From Heterostelium album PN500 (taxonomy: Eukaryota > Evosea > Eumycetozoa > Acytosteliales > Acytosteliaceae): DNA of 64,000 bases. The stretch covers positions 62,001-126,000 of the forward strand of contig NW_008805085.1 of assembly GCF_000004825.1 (NCBI RefSeq), in the 5' to 3' direction. This document shows positions 23,070-33,915 of the stretch, in pieces. The position numbers were made by a program, and so were the translations under genes. The notes beneath the pieces are model-generated. The model made no database searches, had not been told where the DNA came from, and saw only the letters and a program-made list of their open reading frames with translations. Position 1 is the stretch's first letter, and the number at the start of each line of letters is the position of its first letter.

Positions 23070-23839
23070 TCTGTTATTGAATATATTTAGATTTGCTAAT
23101 CAACTATTGTACTTGGTATTTGGTAATTGGAGCTTGTTTGTTGGTTTTGTTTTGTTTTGTTATTTTTTTTTGGTTATTTAATTGGTGATTTGTTTGTTGT
23201 TGGTGTGTGTGGAGATGTGAATGTGAATGTGGGCTTGGTCAGATGGTAATTATAAGGAGCTAAAGAGGTATTTATTATTGGTAATTATGCATTTAAGTGA
23301 TTCTAATTATATTATTATTGATACTAAACTAATTATTATACTATATAGTAATATAATATAAATATAAGAAGACACCAAATGGAGCAGTCTCTCTATATAT
23401 TTAATATTAAATTATTTGTTGTGTTTTTGGTGGAGATCCACCCAAATTGATTTGAAAAACTGAATGAAATTTTCAAATTATTTATAGGTTTTCTTTTAAG
23501 ATTCATCAGCTCTGTTTGTTTTTTCACAAAAATTTTTGAGAAATTTTTGAAAAGAAAAAAAATGGAAATTGAAAGATTTTGGCAAAAACAAAGAATCAAA
23601 TTTTATTACTTTTGCAAAAAAATGTGTGTGCAAATGAATGTGTTCTATTGAGAGCTCTCATTTCGAAAAAAAAAGCAAAAAAAATAAAAAAAAAAACTTA
23701 ACTGATTTTTTGATATTGTTAGCAACTGATTTGTTATAAAATCTTTATATTGCTTTGTAGATTTTTTTATATTTTTCATTATATACTACTTTTTATTTTT
23801 ATTATTTATATTGTCATTCACAACAGAATTTATAAACAT
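23070..23839. other. Intergenic region upstream of BRCT gene
   Basis: AT-rich, with T and A runs (23160-23170, 23680-23700). Probable promoter of the BRCT gene; nothing else seen. Confidence 0.45.
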
Positions 23840-24075
23840 AAATAAAGTCATATCAAATCAAGAGCTGATTAAGACTTTACAATCAAAATGTATAATAGCT
23901 CTTGATTTACAATCAATTTTTATGTTATTTCTATCTCGTTTTAATTATGTTTAATCATCTCATTGGCAGAGATTCAATAGATGATTTTAAGTTTGAAATT
24001 GATAGTAGTCCTAAAGATTCTATAAAATGTTTGAATAAAAAGTTTAAAATAATTACTTCTTCTTCTTTTGATTAA
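23840..24075 (+). other. Possible degraded coding fragment
   Basis: Plus-strand sequence that reads as protein-like in two overlapping frames: one piece with LIKTLQSKCIIALDLQSIF, then a 42-residue open frame from ATG 23947 (HLIGRDSIDDFKFEIDSSPK) to TAA 24075. It resembles one coding stretch broken by a frame change. Not recognised; could be chance. Confidence 0.2.
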
Positions 24076-24080
24076 TTTTA

Positions 24081-25710
24081 TTATGGATAGTTTATTATTT
24101 TTATATTTTCTTTGTTTGTTTTAATGTGTACAATATTGTTGTTGATTATATTAAACCAATCGCCTGGACTACAAAAAAATGAGCGACCAACGTGAATTGT
24201 ATTAAAGTTCGCAATCTCCTCGATTACCAAACGAAGAGCATTTTCGAAATCTTTTGCTTGAAATCGATTGTTCTCAATACAACAGATTCTACACCAATAT
24301 ACCGTTTTGTCTGTACTGATTGGTGATTCCAATATAGAGTAGGTACCCAATTGGTTGATGTTCTGTTTGTCTTTTGCGGCGTCAGAGGCAAGCTTTTTGA
24401 GTCTGCCGGAATACACCAAGTAAAACGACCATGTGAACGGTCAATTTCGTAATTTCCTTCGGCATCCATAAAGTTAATTAATACTACAACTTCGTCTTCC
24501 TCAAAGACTTTGTTCACCTTTGGTATACTGTAGATTGTCTTATCGATAACAGTGATTGTCCTAGGATCCTTTTCCTCTTCTTCTTCGCCTTCCTCCTTTC
24601 TCAATGTAGATCCATACTCACGAATAGCAATGGAGTTGAGGTGTTGGATGGTGTCTGGTTTCGCTTTGTTTGGTTTCATCGATCGTATTCTAGTGCCACT
24701 CAATAGGTGTGTTGTCTACTATAGCTATTGGTTGCGAATTGTACCTCGACTATCTTAAAGTGCTCTTCTTTCAGCATGAGTAAGGCATCGGTATGTTTAG
24801 GGTTGCGAGTATTTATCTTAATTTATCTTGTTGCTCTGTAACCATATCAGTATAGTTATGATATATATCTTTAGTTTCTTGATTTGCTTTGATTTTAAGA
24901 ATAGAAGAATAAGATGATTTTCTACTTTTATGATTACTATTATCATTTATGTTGTTATTGTTGTCATCATCATCGTCATCTTGTAAAAATAATAAAACAG
25001 ATATTATTTCATTGTCTTTTACATGTAATCCACCGATTAGAAAATCAACTTTTCATATTTGTACCTGTGTTTCAAATAAAAAAAAAAAGGGTAGTTTTGT
25101 GTGAATGATATATACCATGCATTACAGGTGTTTTTGGCATTTGAAACTATATATTGAACTGAATATTTGAGAACTATTCCTTCAGCATAAGATTGGATTG
25201 AATCTCTAAAATGATCTTTCAATACCAATCTGTTCTCCATTGATAATTCGATTTGAATGATTCTACTATTTCCAATCGGTTGACTTTTAATAGCGGTGTA
25301 AATCGTGCTTTCAATCTCTAATCTCTTGGAGAGTACGAGTTTAGTGTGTTCTTCATCACCATCCCTGAGGATATCGAACATCTTAAAGCACAGCTGACCT
25401 TTTCCTTGTTTGAGTGTGTCTTTGGTAAGAGTAGCGCTTGGTAGCGGTTCGCCTTTGTCACTGACCATGATCAATTCACCGTCGACAATGAAATTGAAAT
25501 CTACATTTTCAAACAACGGTTGTAAATGCTCGGTAGCCCAACTCTTTGTTTTAGCAGGTTTCGTTTTACATTTCAACACTTTGCTTTGTGCGTTGTAATC
25601 ATTCTATGACCATCGTATTTGTATTGCAAAATTTCTGGTGAAGGGAGGTTGTATGCATCTTCGAATTTCTCTAACTCTCTTGGAAGTATTGGTTTTATAT
25701 CTAATGACAT
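24081..25710 (-). pseudogene. ATP-dependent DNA ligase-like gene, frame broken about five times
   Basis: Starts MSLDIKPILPRELEKFEDAY, then motif I QYKYDGHRMI (Lys is the AMP attachment site), motif IIIa VDGELIMVSDKG, motif III CFKMFDILRDGDEEHTKL, motif IV AEGIVLKYS, a W after a probable intron (25115-25065), and an OB-fold start VDFLIGGLHVKDNEI. No N-terminal DNA-binding domain precedes motif I, so the enzyme would be a compact ligase like those of viruses and bacterial LigD-type systems. The C-terminal 250 residues are acidic then unrecognised. The frame changes near 25600, 25051, 24820, 24703 and 24423; each could be mended by one extra base, several of them in short T or A runs. Sequence error and true decay are both possible. 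The family call is firm, the gene's state is not. Confidence 0.65.
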
Positions 25711-26089
25711 GTGTTGTTGGTAAATAAATATTTGTTGAAGAATAAAAAAGTGATTAATATTAATCAAAAGTGTGTTTCATGGATATTTTTTTTATCACAC
25801 ATATTTTATTACATTTTTAACCACCTGTGTTGTTATAAAAAAAAAACTTCTGATTCGAACTTATATCTTTTGCAGACAGAGACCTCCACAAAAATACCTG
25901 GGGTTTTATTAAAAGTGAAATTAAATTATATGTGGTTTTTTGTTACTTTTTGTCGCACATTATTTTTTCATATTTATAACAACTAGTTGGCCCAAATTTA
26001 ATCTAAAAAAAGTATTTACTTTTTCCACTACCTTTTTAATTATATTCAAATAGTTTGTTTTTATTAAAATATTATTTTTTTCAATATAA
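25711..26089. other. Intergenic region
   Basis: AT-rich spacer between divergent units (ligase -, repeat gene +). Two similar segments ending in tcacacat/tcgcacat (near 25775 and 25960) were noted but no transposon ends could be defined. Confidence 0.4.
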
Positions 26090-27440
26090 TTTTACAATAT
26101 ATACCATCTTGGCAACACACTTTTAATTGGCGAATCGATCACACTTCCTAATGGTCAATCAATGACAAAACAACAACTATACTTGAAATCAATAGAATAT
26201 GATCCAACCGATTCCTACTCATACTTTAACCTTGCAACAACACTTTCAAGTGGTGAATCAATCACACTTCATAACGGTCAATCAATGACACAACAACAAC
26301 TATACTTGAAATCAATAGAATGTGATCCAACCAACTCCAACTCATACTTTAACCTTGCAGTGACACTTTCAAGTGGTGAATCAATCACACTTCATAACGG
26401 TCAATCAATCACACAACAACAACTATACTTGAAATCAATAGAATATGATCCAACCGATTCCTACTCATACCATAACCTTGCAACAACACTTTCAATTGGT
26501 GAATCAATCACACTTCATAACGGCCAATCAATGACAAAACAACAACTATACTTGAAATCAATAGAATGTGATCCAACTTATTCAAGTTCATATAATAACC
26601 TTGCAACAACACTTTCAAGTGGTGAATCAATCACACTTCATAACGGTAAATCAATGACAAAACAACAACTATACTTGAAATCAATAGAATATGATCCAAC
26701 CAACTCCAACTCATACTTTAACCTTGCAACAACACTTTCAATTGGTGAATCAATCACACTTCATAACGGTCAATCAATGACAGAACAACAACTATACTTG
26801 AAATCAATAGAATGTGATCCAACCGATTCCTACTCATACTTTAGCCTTGCAACAACACTTTCAAGTGGTGAATCGATCACACTTCATAACGGTCAATCAA
26901 TGACAAAACAACAATTATACTTGAAATCAATAGAATATGATCCAACCGATTCCTACTCATACTTTAGCCTTGCAACAACACTTTCAATTGGTGAATCAAT
27001 CACACTTCATAACGGTCAATCAATGACAAAACAACAATTATACTTGAAATCAATAGAATGTCGTCCAAACAAATGCCTATCATATTATACTCTGGCAAAT
27101 ACACTTTCAGTTGGTGAATCAATCACACTTAATGATGGTAAATCAATGACTGTACAACAACTATACTTGAAATCGATAGAGTGTTATCCAACTGATTCCA
27201 ACTCATACTTTAACCTCGCATTGACACTTTCAAGAGGTGAATCAATCACACTTCCTAATGGAGAATCGATGACACAACAACAACTATACTTGAAATCAAT
27301 AGAATGTGATCCAAAGAATTATAAAGCTCGGATACCCTTATATCCTTGCATTGACACTTTCGAACAACAAACAAGCAATTACACTACCAGATGGTGAGCA
27401 AATGACAAGGAGACAGCTACTTAAAAAATCAAGAGATTAA
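26090..27440 (+). pseudogene. TPR-like repeat protein fragment (10 units of 41 residues)
   Basis: The open frame begins inside a repeat right after a stop (TAA 26087-26089), so the first in-frame ATG (26162) is itself a repeat position and no proper N-terminus is seen. Each unit follows a pattern like MTKQQLYLKSIEYDP, then SYFNLATTLSSGESITLHNG. It looks like a TPR helix pair (LYLKSIExDP and SYxNLATTL) with a 7-residue insert. The frame changes near 27340: the terminal LTLSNNKQAITLPDGEQMTR segment, ending in SRD and TAA at 27440, lies in another frame. Either a 3' fragment of a longer duplicated gene or an exon whose upstream exon was missed. TPR arrays bind proteins; no ligand can be inferred. 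Confidence 0.55.
26162..27345 (+). repeat. Tandem array of 123-bp coding repeats
   Basis: About ten direct copies, period 123 bases (41 codons). Copies 1-7 are nearly identical, including the phrase CTTCATAACGGTCAATCAAT; copies 8-10 are more diverged. Homogenisation by unequal exchange is likely. Confidence 0.9.
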
Positions 27441-27678
27441 ATAAAAAATAATTCCTATTACACCCTGTCCCAATCGTGGAAATTCTTACATATGATTGCC
27501 AAGTGAAATTTTTTTTATTTTATTCAATACCATTATTATTTTAAATTCAGACTTTATAAATAATAAGATTGATATTAAAATTGGTGTTTTGTTCGATTAT
27601 AAAATAATAAAAGTTATTAGTTGAAATCAAGTTAGTTAATATATAGTTAAAGTCTATTTATATATAATATAGGATGTT

Positions 27679-29500
27679 TTAGATAGACTGGAAACATGTT
27701 TTAGATAGAATGGAAATCAGTGATTGTGAAGTTTTCGGACAGAGCGTAGGATTGATATTCATTTTACTGAGTTTTTCATTGCCTAATTTAATTAGAGTTT
27801 CAACAACTCATTTTGATAAATTAGCTGCGGCGATAATTAAATATTATTATGAATGAGTATTATTAGAAATTAATGATTAATTTGATAAAGTTTGGCAAAG
27901 TATACTTACAACAATTTGATGGCTTATAAAACTTCTAAATTTAAATTGTCTAGTGCGTTCAAGAGACAATCGTCGTCGACAGAGGTTCTCGAGAGAAAGA
28001 GAATGCGAAATCGTTTGCAACGAGATATCACTTGGTTGATTGAGTGGGAGCTGGGATTTTTGCAGCGACTGACGTTGAGTTAGAACAGTTCCAGACAGTT
28101 GATGGAGATAGCTTCGAGTGCCGTGTCGTTGATGCTTACGCAACCACCGACATCGATCGACCCCAGGTGTGGACAAACCATTAAGATCGATGCCATCGTA
28201 TGGAGCTGAGATCACGGAGGTTGCTCGCACTGAATATCACTACATTCTGACAGCTCGTTCCAAACTGGTGGATTGCCTCGTCCGACAAATGCGTGAGATG
28301 ATTCAGTCCGAAGATTCTTTGTTTGACGCGAATCGGCGGTGTATTCGACATTCTTACGATCGATTGATCGGTCAGCTTGTAGCATCGACCGAGTCCGAGC
28401 GACTCCATTTGTGACGTGAATTAGAAAACGTCTTGCAGTGTCCTGTCGCCAATGTGCGGCATCTCACCAACACAGACACCGGAGTTTCGTAGCCATATGG
28501 ATGACACGTACAAACGCTTCGTCTGTTTTGCTGTCGGATTTCCAGCGGCGTGTGACCAGCTTGGTCAGTGAGTCCAAGCGGATGTCGCTGCACCCGCTCA
28601 GATCGAGCACTTCAAGTTCATCTTTGGAGTCTTCGATAGTGACTTGTTCGATCGATATCGATTCCTGTGGTTGTGATGCCGCAAGGGTCTGTGGAATGAT
28701 TCAGCTCGTCTTGTAGTCATTGAGTTGTTGCTGTATGGTTTTATCGAGATTCGATATGATGTTGGCGTCCTCCTTTATCTTTCGCTGCAGCTCTTCGTCT
28801 GCTTTCTTGCATGCGATACGCTCTGCCTCCAAATGGGCGGCACGCTCTTTCATCGCCTTCTCACGCTCGTGTCTATTGTAAGCGGCAGCCAGCTCCTCTT
28901 CCATCCTGGCAAGCTTCTGCTTTCTGGCAGCTTCGTAGCGAGTCGTCTCTGCCTCTTTTCTCTCGCGCCACTTGTTCATCTCGTTGTCCAAAAAGTTATC
29001 AATCTCGATAGATAAGCCAATCTCCAACGACTCGATCTTGCTGATGACCGACTCCATTGTCAGTGTCAAACTCTCCACCATATTGTTGAGCTCGTCGAGA
29101 TGATTGAGCTCTGTGTATGCACGCTTCCACGACTCGGCGTGTCATTCAGGTTCTCACGAGAGGACCGATCTTCTTGTCGACTTCCTCGGCACGCTCAGCC
29201 AAGATGACATCATTGGTACGCTTGATCTCGTAGGTGCGCAGTAGTAGACTACCGTTGTAGAGGTCGACGTCCTGACACGAATCTTTCAGCTGTGAAACCG
29301 ATAAATGAATTGTCGACTGAGCAACTGTGTTGGTGACAGTACTCGTTACGGTATTGGTAACACTATTCGACAGTGAAGTAACCGTTTGCAACACCACAGG
29401 GAAATCTTTCTCAGTTAACTCTTTAATATTGTCGGCTTCCTTTCTAATGGAATTTTTAATCGATTCAGAGACAGCTGGTGAATGTAAAAGTAACAAAAAA
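27679..29500 (-). pseudogene. Coiled-coil plus AMN1-type leucine-rich-repeat gene, frame broken several times
   Basis: Read on the minus strand. From about 29474 (after a CACCAG acceptor): SESIKNSIRKEADNIKELTE, then VDLYNGSLLLRTYEIKRTND, a strong coiled coil (WRERKEAETTRYEAARKQKL), then, after a TGA in the same frame near 28706, LEVLDLSGCSDIRLDSLTKL and further cysteine-type LRR pieces (LGLGRCYKLTDQSIVRMSN, LGSIDVGGCVSINDTALEAI, LNVSRCKNPSSHSINQVI) in changing frames. A last exon after a GCCGCAG acceptor at 27825 reads TLIKLGNEKLSKMNIN and ends at 27679. The LRR type is that of F-box/LRR and AMN1 proteins. At least five frame changes or stops are needed, so it is either a decayed gene or poor sequence. 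The first exon was not found. Confidence 0.55.
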
Positions 29501-29795
29501 AATATGCAGGAAAATGGGTTAATAATGGTATGAGTGCTATAAAGTGATCAGCAAAAATCAACAACTTAAGTTTGGAGCTTTGAGACGACAAATGAAGAGG
29601 CACTGTGGGGTCATATGTTTTCTGATCTTAACCTCAATGTTCTCTTGGATTAATCAAAGAGTTTAGACTAATTACAGATGTAAATACGACAACACATTCA
29701 CAGACAGAAATCCTATCAAAGCAACGTAGTAATAACAAAAATAGAAAAGTTAATTTTTATATTTATTTTTTTTGTTTTTTATTTTTATTTATTGT

Positions 29796-31226
29796 TTAGA
29801 TATGAGACATTGATTCAGTTACTAATCTAGTACCTTGGACAACGGTCTTGAATTGCTCTGGGATGGCAATTTCGACCATGTCATCGTTTTCGGTGGCACC
29901 TGGGATCAAAACGTTCATCTCTGACGATTTGGAGGTGACGATTTCGGTGGCGAGTGAATCCTTGGACAAGTAGATTTGAGCACCGGAGCACTTGTCGATT
30001 GAGACTGATGGAACCTTACCGGTGACTTGAATCTCAACAGAGGTACAGTTGACGATTTCACATGAGGCAATGGCATTCTCAAAGACGATGGCGGTCTTCT
30101 TGCAACCGTCCAAGGTGATGGCGTTGACCTTACCCTTGACTTGGATGACAGAGTCTGTGCATTGGTAGACGTAAACAGTTTGACGTGGGTCAGTCTCGGC
30201 GATAATAATATTCTTGTTTCCAACTTGGTGTTCGACGGCCCACTTGTTGGACTCCAAAGCGAATTTTGGTGGCTTGACAACGGCTGGCTTAGAACCGGTG
30301 GCGGTGGTTGTGGTCTTTGGCTTGAGATCGTCAGCCTTGACAACGGATGACTTGTTTGGATTGTTCTTTGATTTCATGTCGTTGGTGACCTTCTTGAGAC
30401 CGGAAGTGACACCCTCACCCTTGGCGAGCGATGAGAAAACGGCGGACATGTCAGCCTTTGGCTTGTTGTCAGTCTCTGGGACAAAGACGGGGGGTGGTGG
30501 TGGGGGTGGTGGTCCACCGGCAGATGGAGCTGGGGCAGCTGGAGCGGCGGCACCAACTGACTTTGGAGCATCTCCACCTCTTGGATTCCAGGTCAATCCG
30601 GTGGTGTGGTATTGCTTGATATATTTCTGGAGTTCGACGAGGAAGGTGTTCAAGTGTTGTACCCAATCGACTTGATCTTGGTTGACACCCTTGAATTCCT
30701 TGAGGATACGATTGGTGTAGAACTCTGATGAAGCCTTCATTTCGGCGACGTGTGGACCTGGAGTTGGCTCGACAACGACCCAACTGAGGAATCCGATACT
30801 CTCAGAGATTGCAGAGAGATTGTTGAAGAATTTCGATGGTCTGTTTGAACTACGAATAGACTCGACCTTTTGAGCGTGATTGTTGATTGGTGCGAGCAAT
30901 CCCAACAATGCTTCTTGTGATGGCTTCTTTGAGTTGGCGGCGACACCAATCAAAGCCTTCTCTGCTTGCAAAGCTTGAACTAACTCGTCGATCTGTTGAG
31001 CCAAGGTTCCGTCCAACTTCTTGGACAATGTGACCAATGGTGTAATGTGTTGATCCAACAATGATTGGAATTCAGTGACTGCAGCACCGCTGGCAGCTGG
31101 AGCAGCAGCAGCTGGGGCAGAACCACTGGTGGCACCACTGGCAAGTGCCTTTTCAACTGTCTCCAAACGGGAGGTAGCTTGATCCAATCTCTTCAAAAGA
31201 TTTTCGAGTGTTGATTCTAAAGACAT
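29796..31226 (-). CDS. cap: Adenylyl cyclase-associated protein CAP (476 aa, single exon)
   Basis: Actin-monomer regulator that also links to cAMP signalling and cell polarity in amoebae. N-terminal helical-folded domain starting MSLESTLENLLKRLDQATSR with the conserved RLE motif, then WVVVEPTPGPHVAEMKASSE. A polyproline stretch (eight P at about 237-244) and a WH2-like segment MSAVFSSLAKGEGVTSGLKK follow. The C-terminal CARP beta-helix (NKNIIIAETDPRQTVYVYQC to the end) contains QVKGKVNAITLDGCKKTAIV. Length (476) and domain order match known CAPs. The intact frame at high coding quality contrasts with the broken genes just to its left. A 5'-UTR intron cannot be excluded. Confidence 0.97.
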   Translation of the reverse strand: MSLESTLENLLKRLDQATSRLETVEKALASGATSGSAPAAAAPAASGAAVTEFQSLLDQHITPLVTLSKKLDGTLAQQIDELVQALQAEKALIGVAANSKKPSQEALLGLLAPINNHAQKVESIRSSNRPSKFFNNLSAISESIGFLSWVVVEPTPGPHVAEMKASSEFYTNRILKEFKGVNQDQVDWVQHLNTFLVELQKYIKQYHTTGLTWNPRGGDAPKSVGAAAPAAPAPSAGGPPPPPPPPVFVPETDNKPKADMSAVFSSLAKGEGVTSGLKKVTNDMKSKNNPNKSSVVKADDLKPKTTTTATGSKPAVVKPPKFALESNKWAVEHQVGNKNIIIAETDPRQTVYVYQCTDSVIQVKGKVNAITLDGCKKTAIVFENAIASCEIVNCTSVEIQVTGKVPSVSIDKCSGAQIYLSKDSLATEIVTSKSSEMNVLIPGATENDDMVEIAIPEQFKTVVQGTRLVTESMSHI

Positions 31227-31918
31227 TTTATATATTATTTATTTATTGATTTTAAAAATACTAAAATATAGTGATAAAAAAAGATAAATAATAAAAAATA
31301 TAATTAGATATTATTTTTATTTTTCATATTAAAATATTCATTGTGATTAAATAAACTTACCAAAAAGAGAATATTTAATTTGGAAAATGAAAAATGATGG
31401 ATGGAAAAAAAGATATATATAGTTGTTGTTTTTTTTAAAGATAATCTACAAAGAAGTTGTTGAGTGAATGAAAACTGAAAGAAAGAGAAATAAGTGCACC
31501 ACAATATAAATCAAATCAAGTGGCTAATTTTTGATACTAAAAATGAATTTGATTTTTTTACCATCATTATTTTGATTATGATAAAAACTACCACCATCAC
31601 TCACACACTTGGTATGAACACTGCATTTAGAATTTGGTTGAATTTTCTTGTTGTTGACTAAAAACAAAATTATTTTGAACCCATCCGATCATAAAGTGGG
31701 TTAGATTAATGTTTTTTATTATTTTTTTTTTGAAATTTTCAAAAAAATTTATGCAAAAATTATTGTTGTCACACGCTGAGAATTGAATGTTGAACTTCCC
31801 AAAGTCAATATAATTTAAATGGCTATGTGTTTTGGTTTGAATCGATTCGATTCGATTTACAGATCTATTATTTAATTGTTGTTTATTATTTATTGTTGGC
31901 TGGTTATTTATGTTTTAT
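31227..31918. other. Upstream region of CAP
   Basis: AT-rich; includes CT/AG-rich and CA-rich (CACTCACACAC near 31600) stretches and repeated cgattcgattcgatt near 31845. No gene seen. Confidence 0.5.
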
Positions 31919-33187
31919 TTATTTATCTTTATCATTATCTGGATATGAATTTTTGTTTATATTAAATTTATTGTGTTGTGGAGAAGTTGGCGTCGTAGTT
32001 GGTGATGATGAAGGTAGATTAGGAGAATGATCGAAATTTACAAGCTCTGAATCATCGACAGCTTCGAAACCGAAATTACCTCCACTTTCCATGTTACTAT
32101 TAATGTTTTGATTGACAGTCATCGTTGGAATACTATTATTACTATTGGAAATATCATATGCATCATTACTTCTTGGACTTTTAAAAGCTTCATTGTTTTT
32201 GTTAAAATTGGTATTATTGTTATTGCTGTTATTATTAATATCAGAGTATGTCTTCCAATCGTTATTTGTATTATATCCAACGTATGATGGTAATTCTTCT
32301 TTTCTCCTATAATAGTAGTTGAATGTTAACATTTTTGAATCGATATGATATGAAGAGCGATCGATTGATGATTGACTTACTTCTTTGTTGCTGTCGTTGA
32401 ACCAAATTCTAATTGGAATCTAAAGGCATTGTATGTAAATACAAAACCACCGAGTGCAATACCGGTGAAGAACAATACAAATAGACTCATAGTATAGTCT
32501 TTATCTCTGACCTGTTGCCATTTATATATTAAATAGAAATGTTCTGGTTTTTTTCCACGATGTATTTCTTCATCATTATCTATTGAATCATTATAATTAA
32601 TAAGTGTTGTTCGTTCGTTATTTTATAGCAAAATAGTAGTAGTATAATATTTACAATCTAATTTATATTTAACATCTACAATCTTATCATTCGAGTAGTA
32701 GAATGTAAATTCAATGTGATTTAAATAGGTACCGCTACCATCTGCAACAGTTATCCATGTTGTAGTGAACTTGTCTATGAATTGAAATGATCTACAACAA
32801 CAATAACAATCAATATGTAGAAGAATAGTGTTAGTTTCATTCAGTTTATATATTAAGATATGATAGAGAGTTACATTTTATACAAAGAATTAGAGGTTAA
32901 TTCTACAGAGGTTAGCGAATTTAATGTGATAGTCTTATCTATTTGAAATCTAGGTGAGTATTTGCTCTTGACATCTGTCCAATCTGTAGATTTCTAGTAA
33001 TGGTTGTCATATTAGGATCTAGATTTACTTTTCTTCTTTCATTTTAGATGATGACGATATTTACCATATCATGTATACTTCTTTTTGAGAATCTAATAAC
33101 TTCACCCATTCTAAATGCATATATATTATCTATACATAATATCAATAGTAATAATACTATAATTACATTTGATATCTTTACTTTCAT
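31919..33187 (-). CDS. Single-pass type I membrane protein, unrecognised (321 aa, 5 exons)
   Basis: Exons 33187-33065, 32993-32875, 32791-32655, 32579-32381 and 32306-31919 sum to 966 bases. A clear signal peptide (MKVKISNVIIVLLLLILCID) is followed by an extracytoplasmic region of about 135 residues with beta-rich character (ITLNSLTSVELTSN, FTTTWITVADGSGTYLNHIE), one membrane helix (MSLFVLFFTGIALGGFVFTY) and a cytoplasmic tail with Asn, Ser and Thr-Pro runs. There are no cysteine-rich repeats. No family recognised. The start was chosen because the signal peptide follows it directly. The fully consistent splicing supports a functional gene. A role in the ER or at the cell surface is only inference. 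Confidence 0.75.
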
Positions 33188-33560
33188 TCTCTCTCTAGTT
33201 ACATTAACAAATTAAATTAAAATAATTTCTGATCAAAAAAAAAAACAAAAATATAAAATTGTTTAGTTTAATTTACACACTGGTGATAATAATCGGTCGT
33301 TGGTGCACATAAAAATAAATCATTTTGCAATTATTATATTAATAGAAAACCTTATTTATATATATGATTTTTGATTATGCTGATTGTTATTGTCGTCATA
33401 AAACGTTCTAGGAGGTTGGTCTTGAGTTCACCGTAGTTGGTAAATACGACTTGAGTATTTCGAAGTGGGTGGCTTGTCCGTCCAAATGATTCCGAGTAAA
33501 GTTAATCTTTAATTTGGAGTGTAGCCCTTGGCTCCCATGAACGGTTTCATCGCTTGGTTC
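33188..33560. other. Intergenic with a less AT-rich island (33400-33560)
   Basis: The segment 33400-33560 has clearly higher GC than usual for intergenic DNA here, but all six frames are interrupted. It may be a non-coding RNA, 3' UTR or old exon. No tRNA fold could be made. Confidence 0.35.
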
Positions 33561-33712
33561 CTATTCAACTGCCCTTGTAGTAATTGTTATATAGTTTTTC
33601 TTTAAATGAAAATATTTTAACAAATTTGCTTTCAAAGAAGAGTCTATTCCAGAGGTCAAGCTCTGTAAAAGTGATAGACCATGAATTGTGCGAGGCGGAC
33701 CAACAGCGGTAA
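33561..33712 (-). other. Second terminal-exon-like segment for mppB
   Basis: Minus-strand segment preceded by an AG acceptor (AATGAAG). Its first 16 bases TTACCGCTGTTGGTCC match the true last mppB exon (33992-33916) exactly, in the same splice phase, and upstream intron bases are also similar. From there it is open for 50 codons (VTAVGPPRTIHGLSLL...) to TAG at 33561-33563. Similarity after the shared start is slight except for a GGAA.AGACTCT match at the same spacing. Could be an alternative last exon or a relic of exon duplication. Confidence 0.45.
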
Positions 33713-33915
33713 CTTCATTGCAAATTGTTAAAATCGAGTTTTGTGGTGAAAATAGAATGTAATATTATCTGATTTTTCTAACAGGTTTGATTCTCTTTTA
33801 TAATAACAAAGTGAATTTGTGAAGCTTGATATATATTTTATTTAGTTTTTCTAATAGGTTTGATTATTATTATTTTATTATTAAAAGTATAGTTTGAATT
33901 ATTATATTCTCCTGT

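Noticed and set aside
25845-25905. Minus-strand GTTCGAATC before a T run, suggesting a tRNA T-arm
   Set aside because: The T stem does not pair and no acceptor stem or D arm could be found at tRNA distance.
25770-25970. Possible inverted-repeat transposon ends around TCACACAT/TCGCACAT
   Set aside because: Both segments point the same way, are A/T-run dominated, and no target duplication or transposase is present.
27710-27856. 48-codon plus-strand open frame in the intergenic space
   Set aside because: It overlaps, antisense, the last exon of the coiled-coil/LRR gene, whose minus-strand reading continues the LRR pattern. Treated as a shadow.
28701-29496. Dysbindin homologue
   Set aside because: The coiled coil superficially resembles dysbindin, but it continues in the same frame into leucine-rich repeats, which dysbindin lacks.
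33639-33714. Plus-strand reading of the duplicated segment as TIG or cellulose-binding domain pieces
   Set aside because: The minus-strand reading explains it better as the mppB last exon and its copy.
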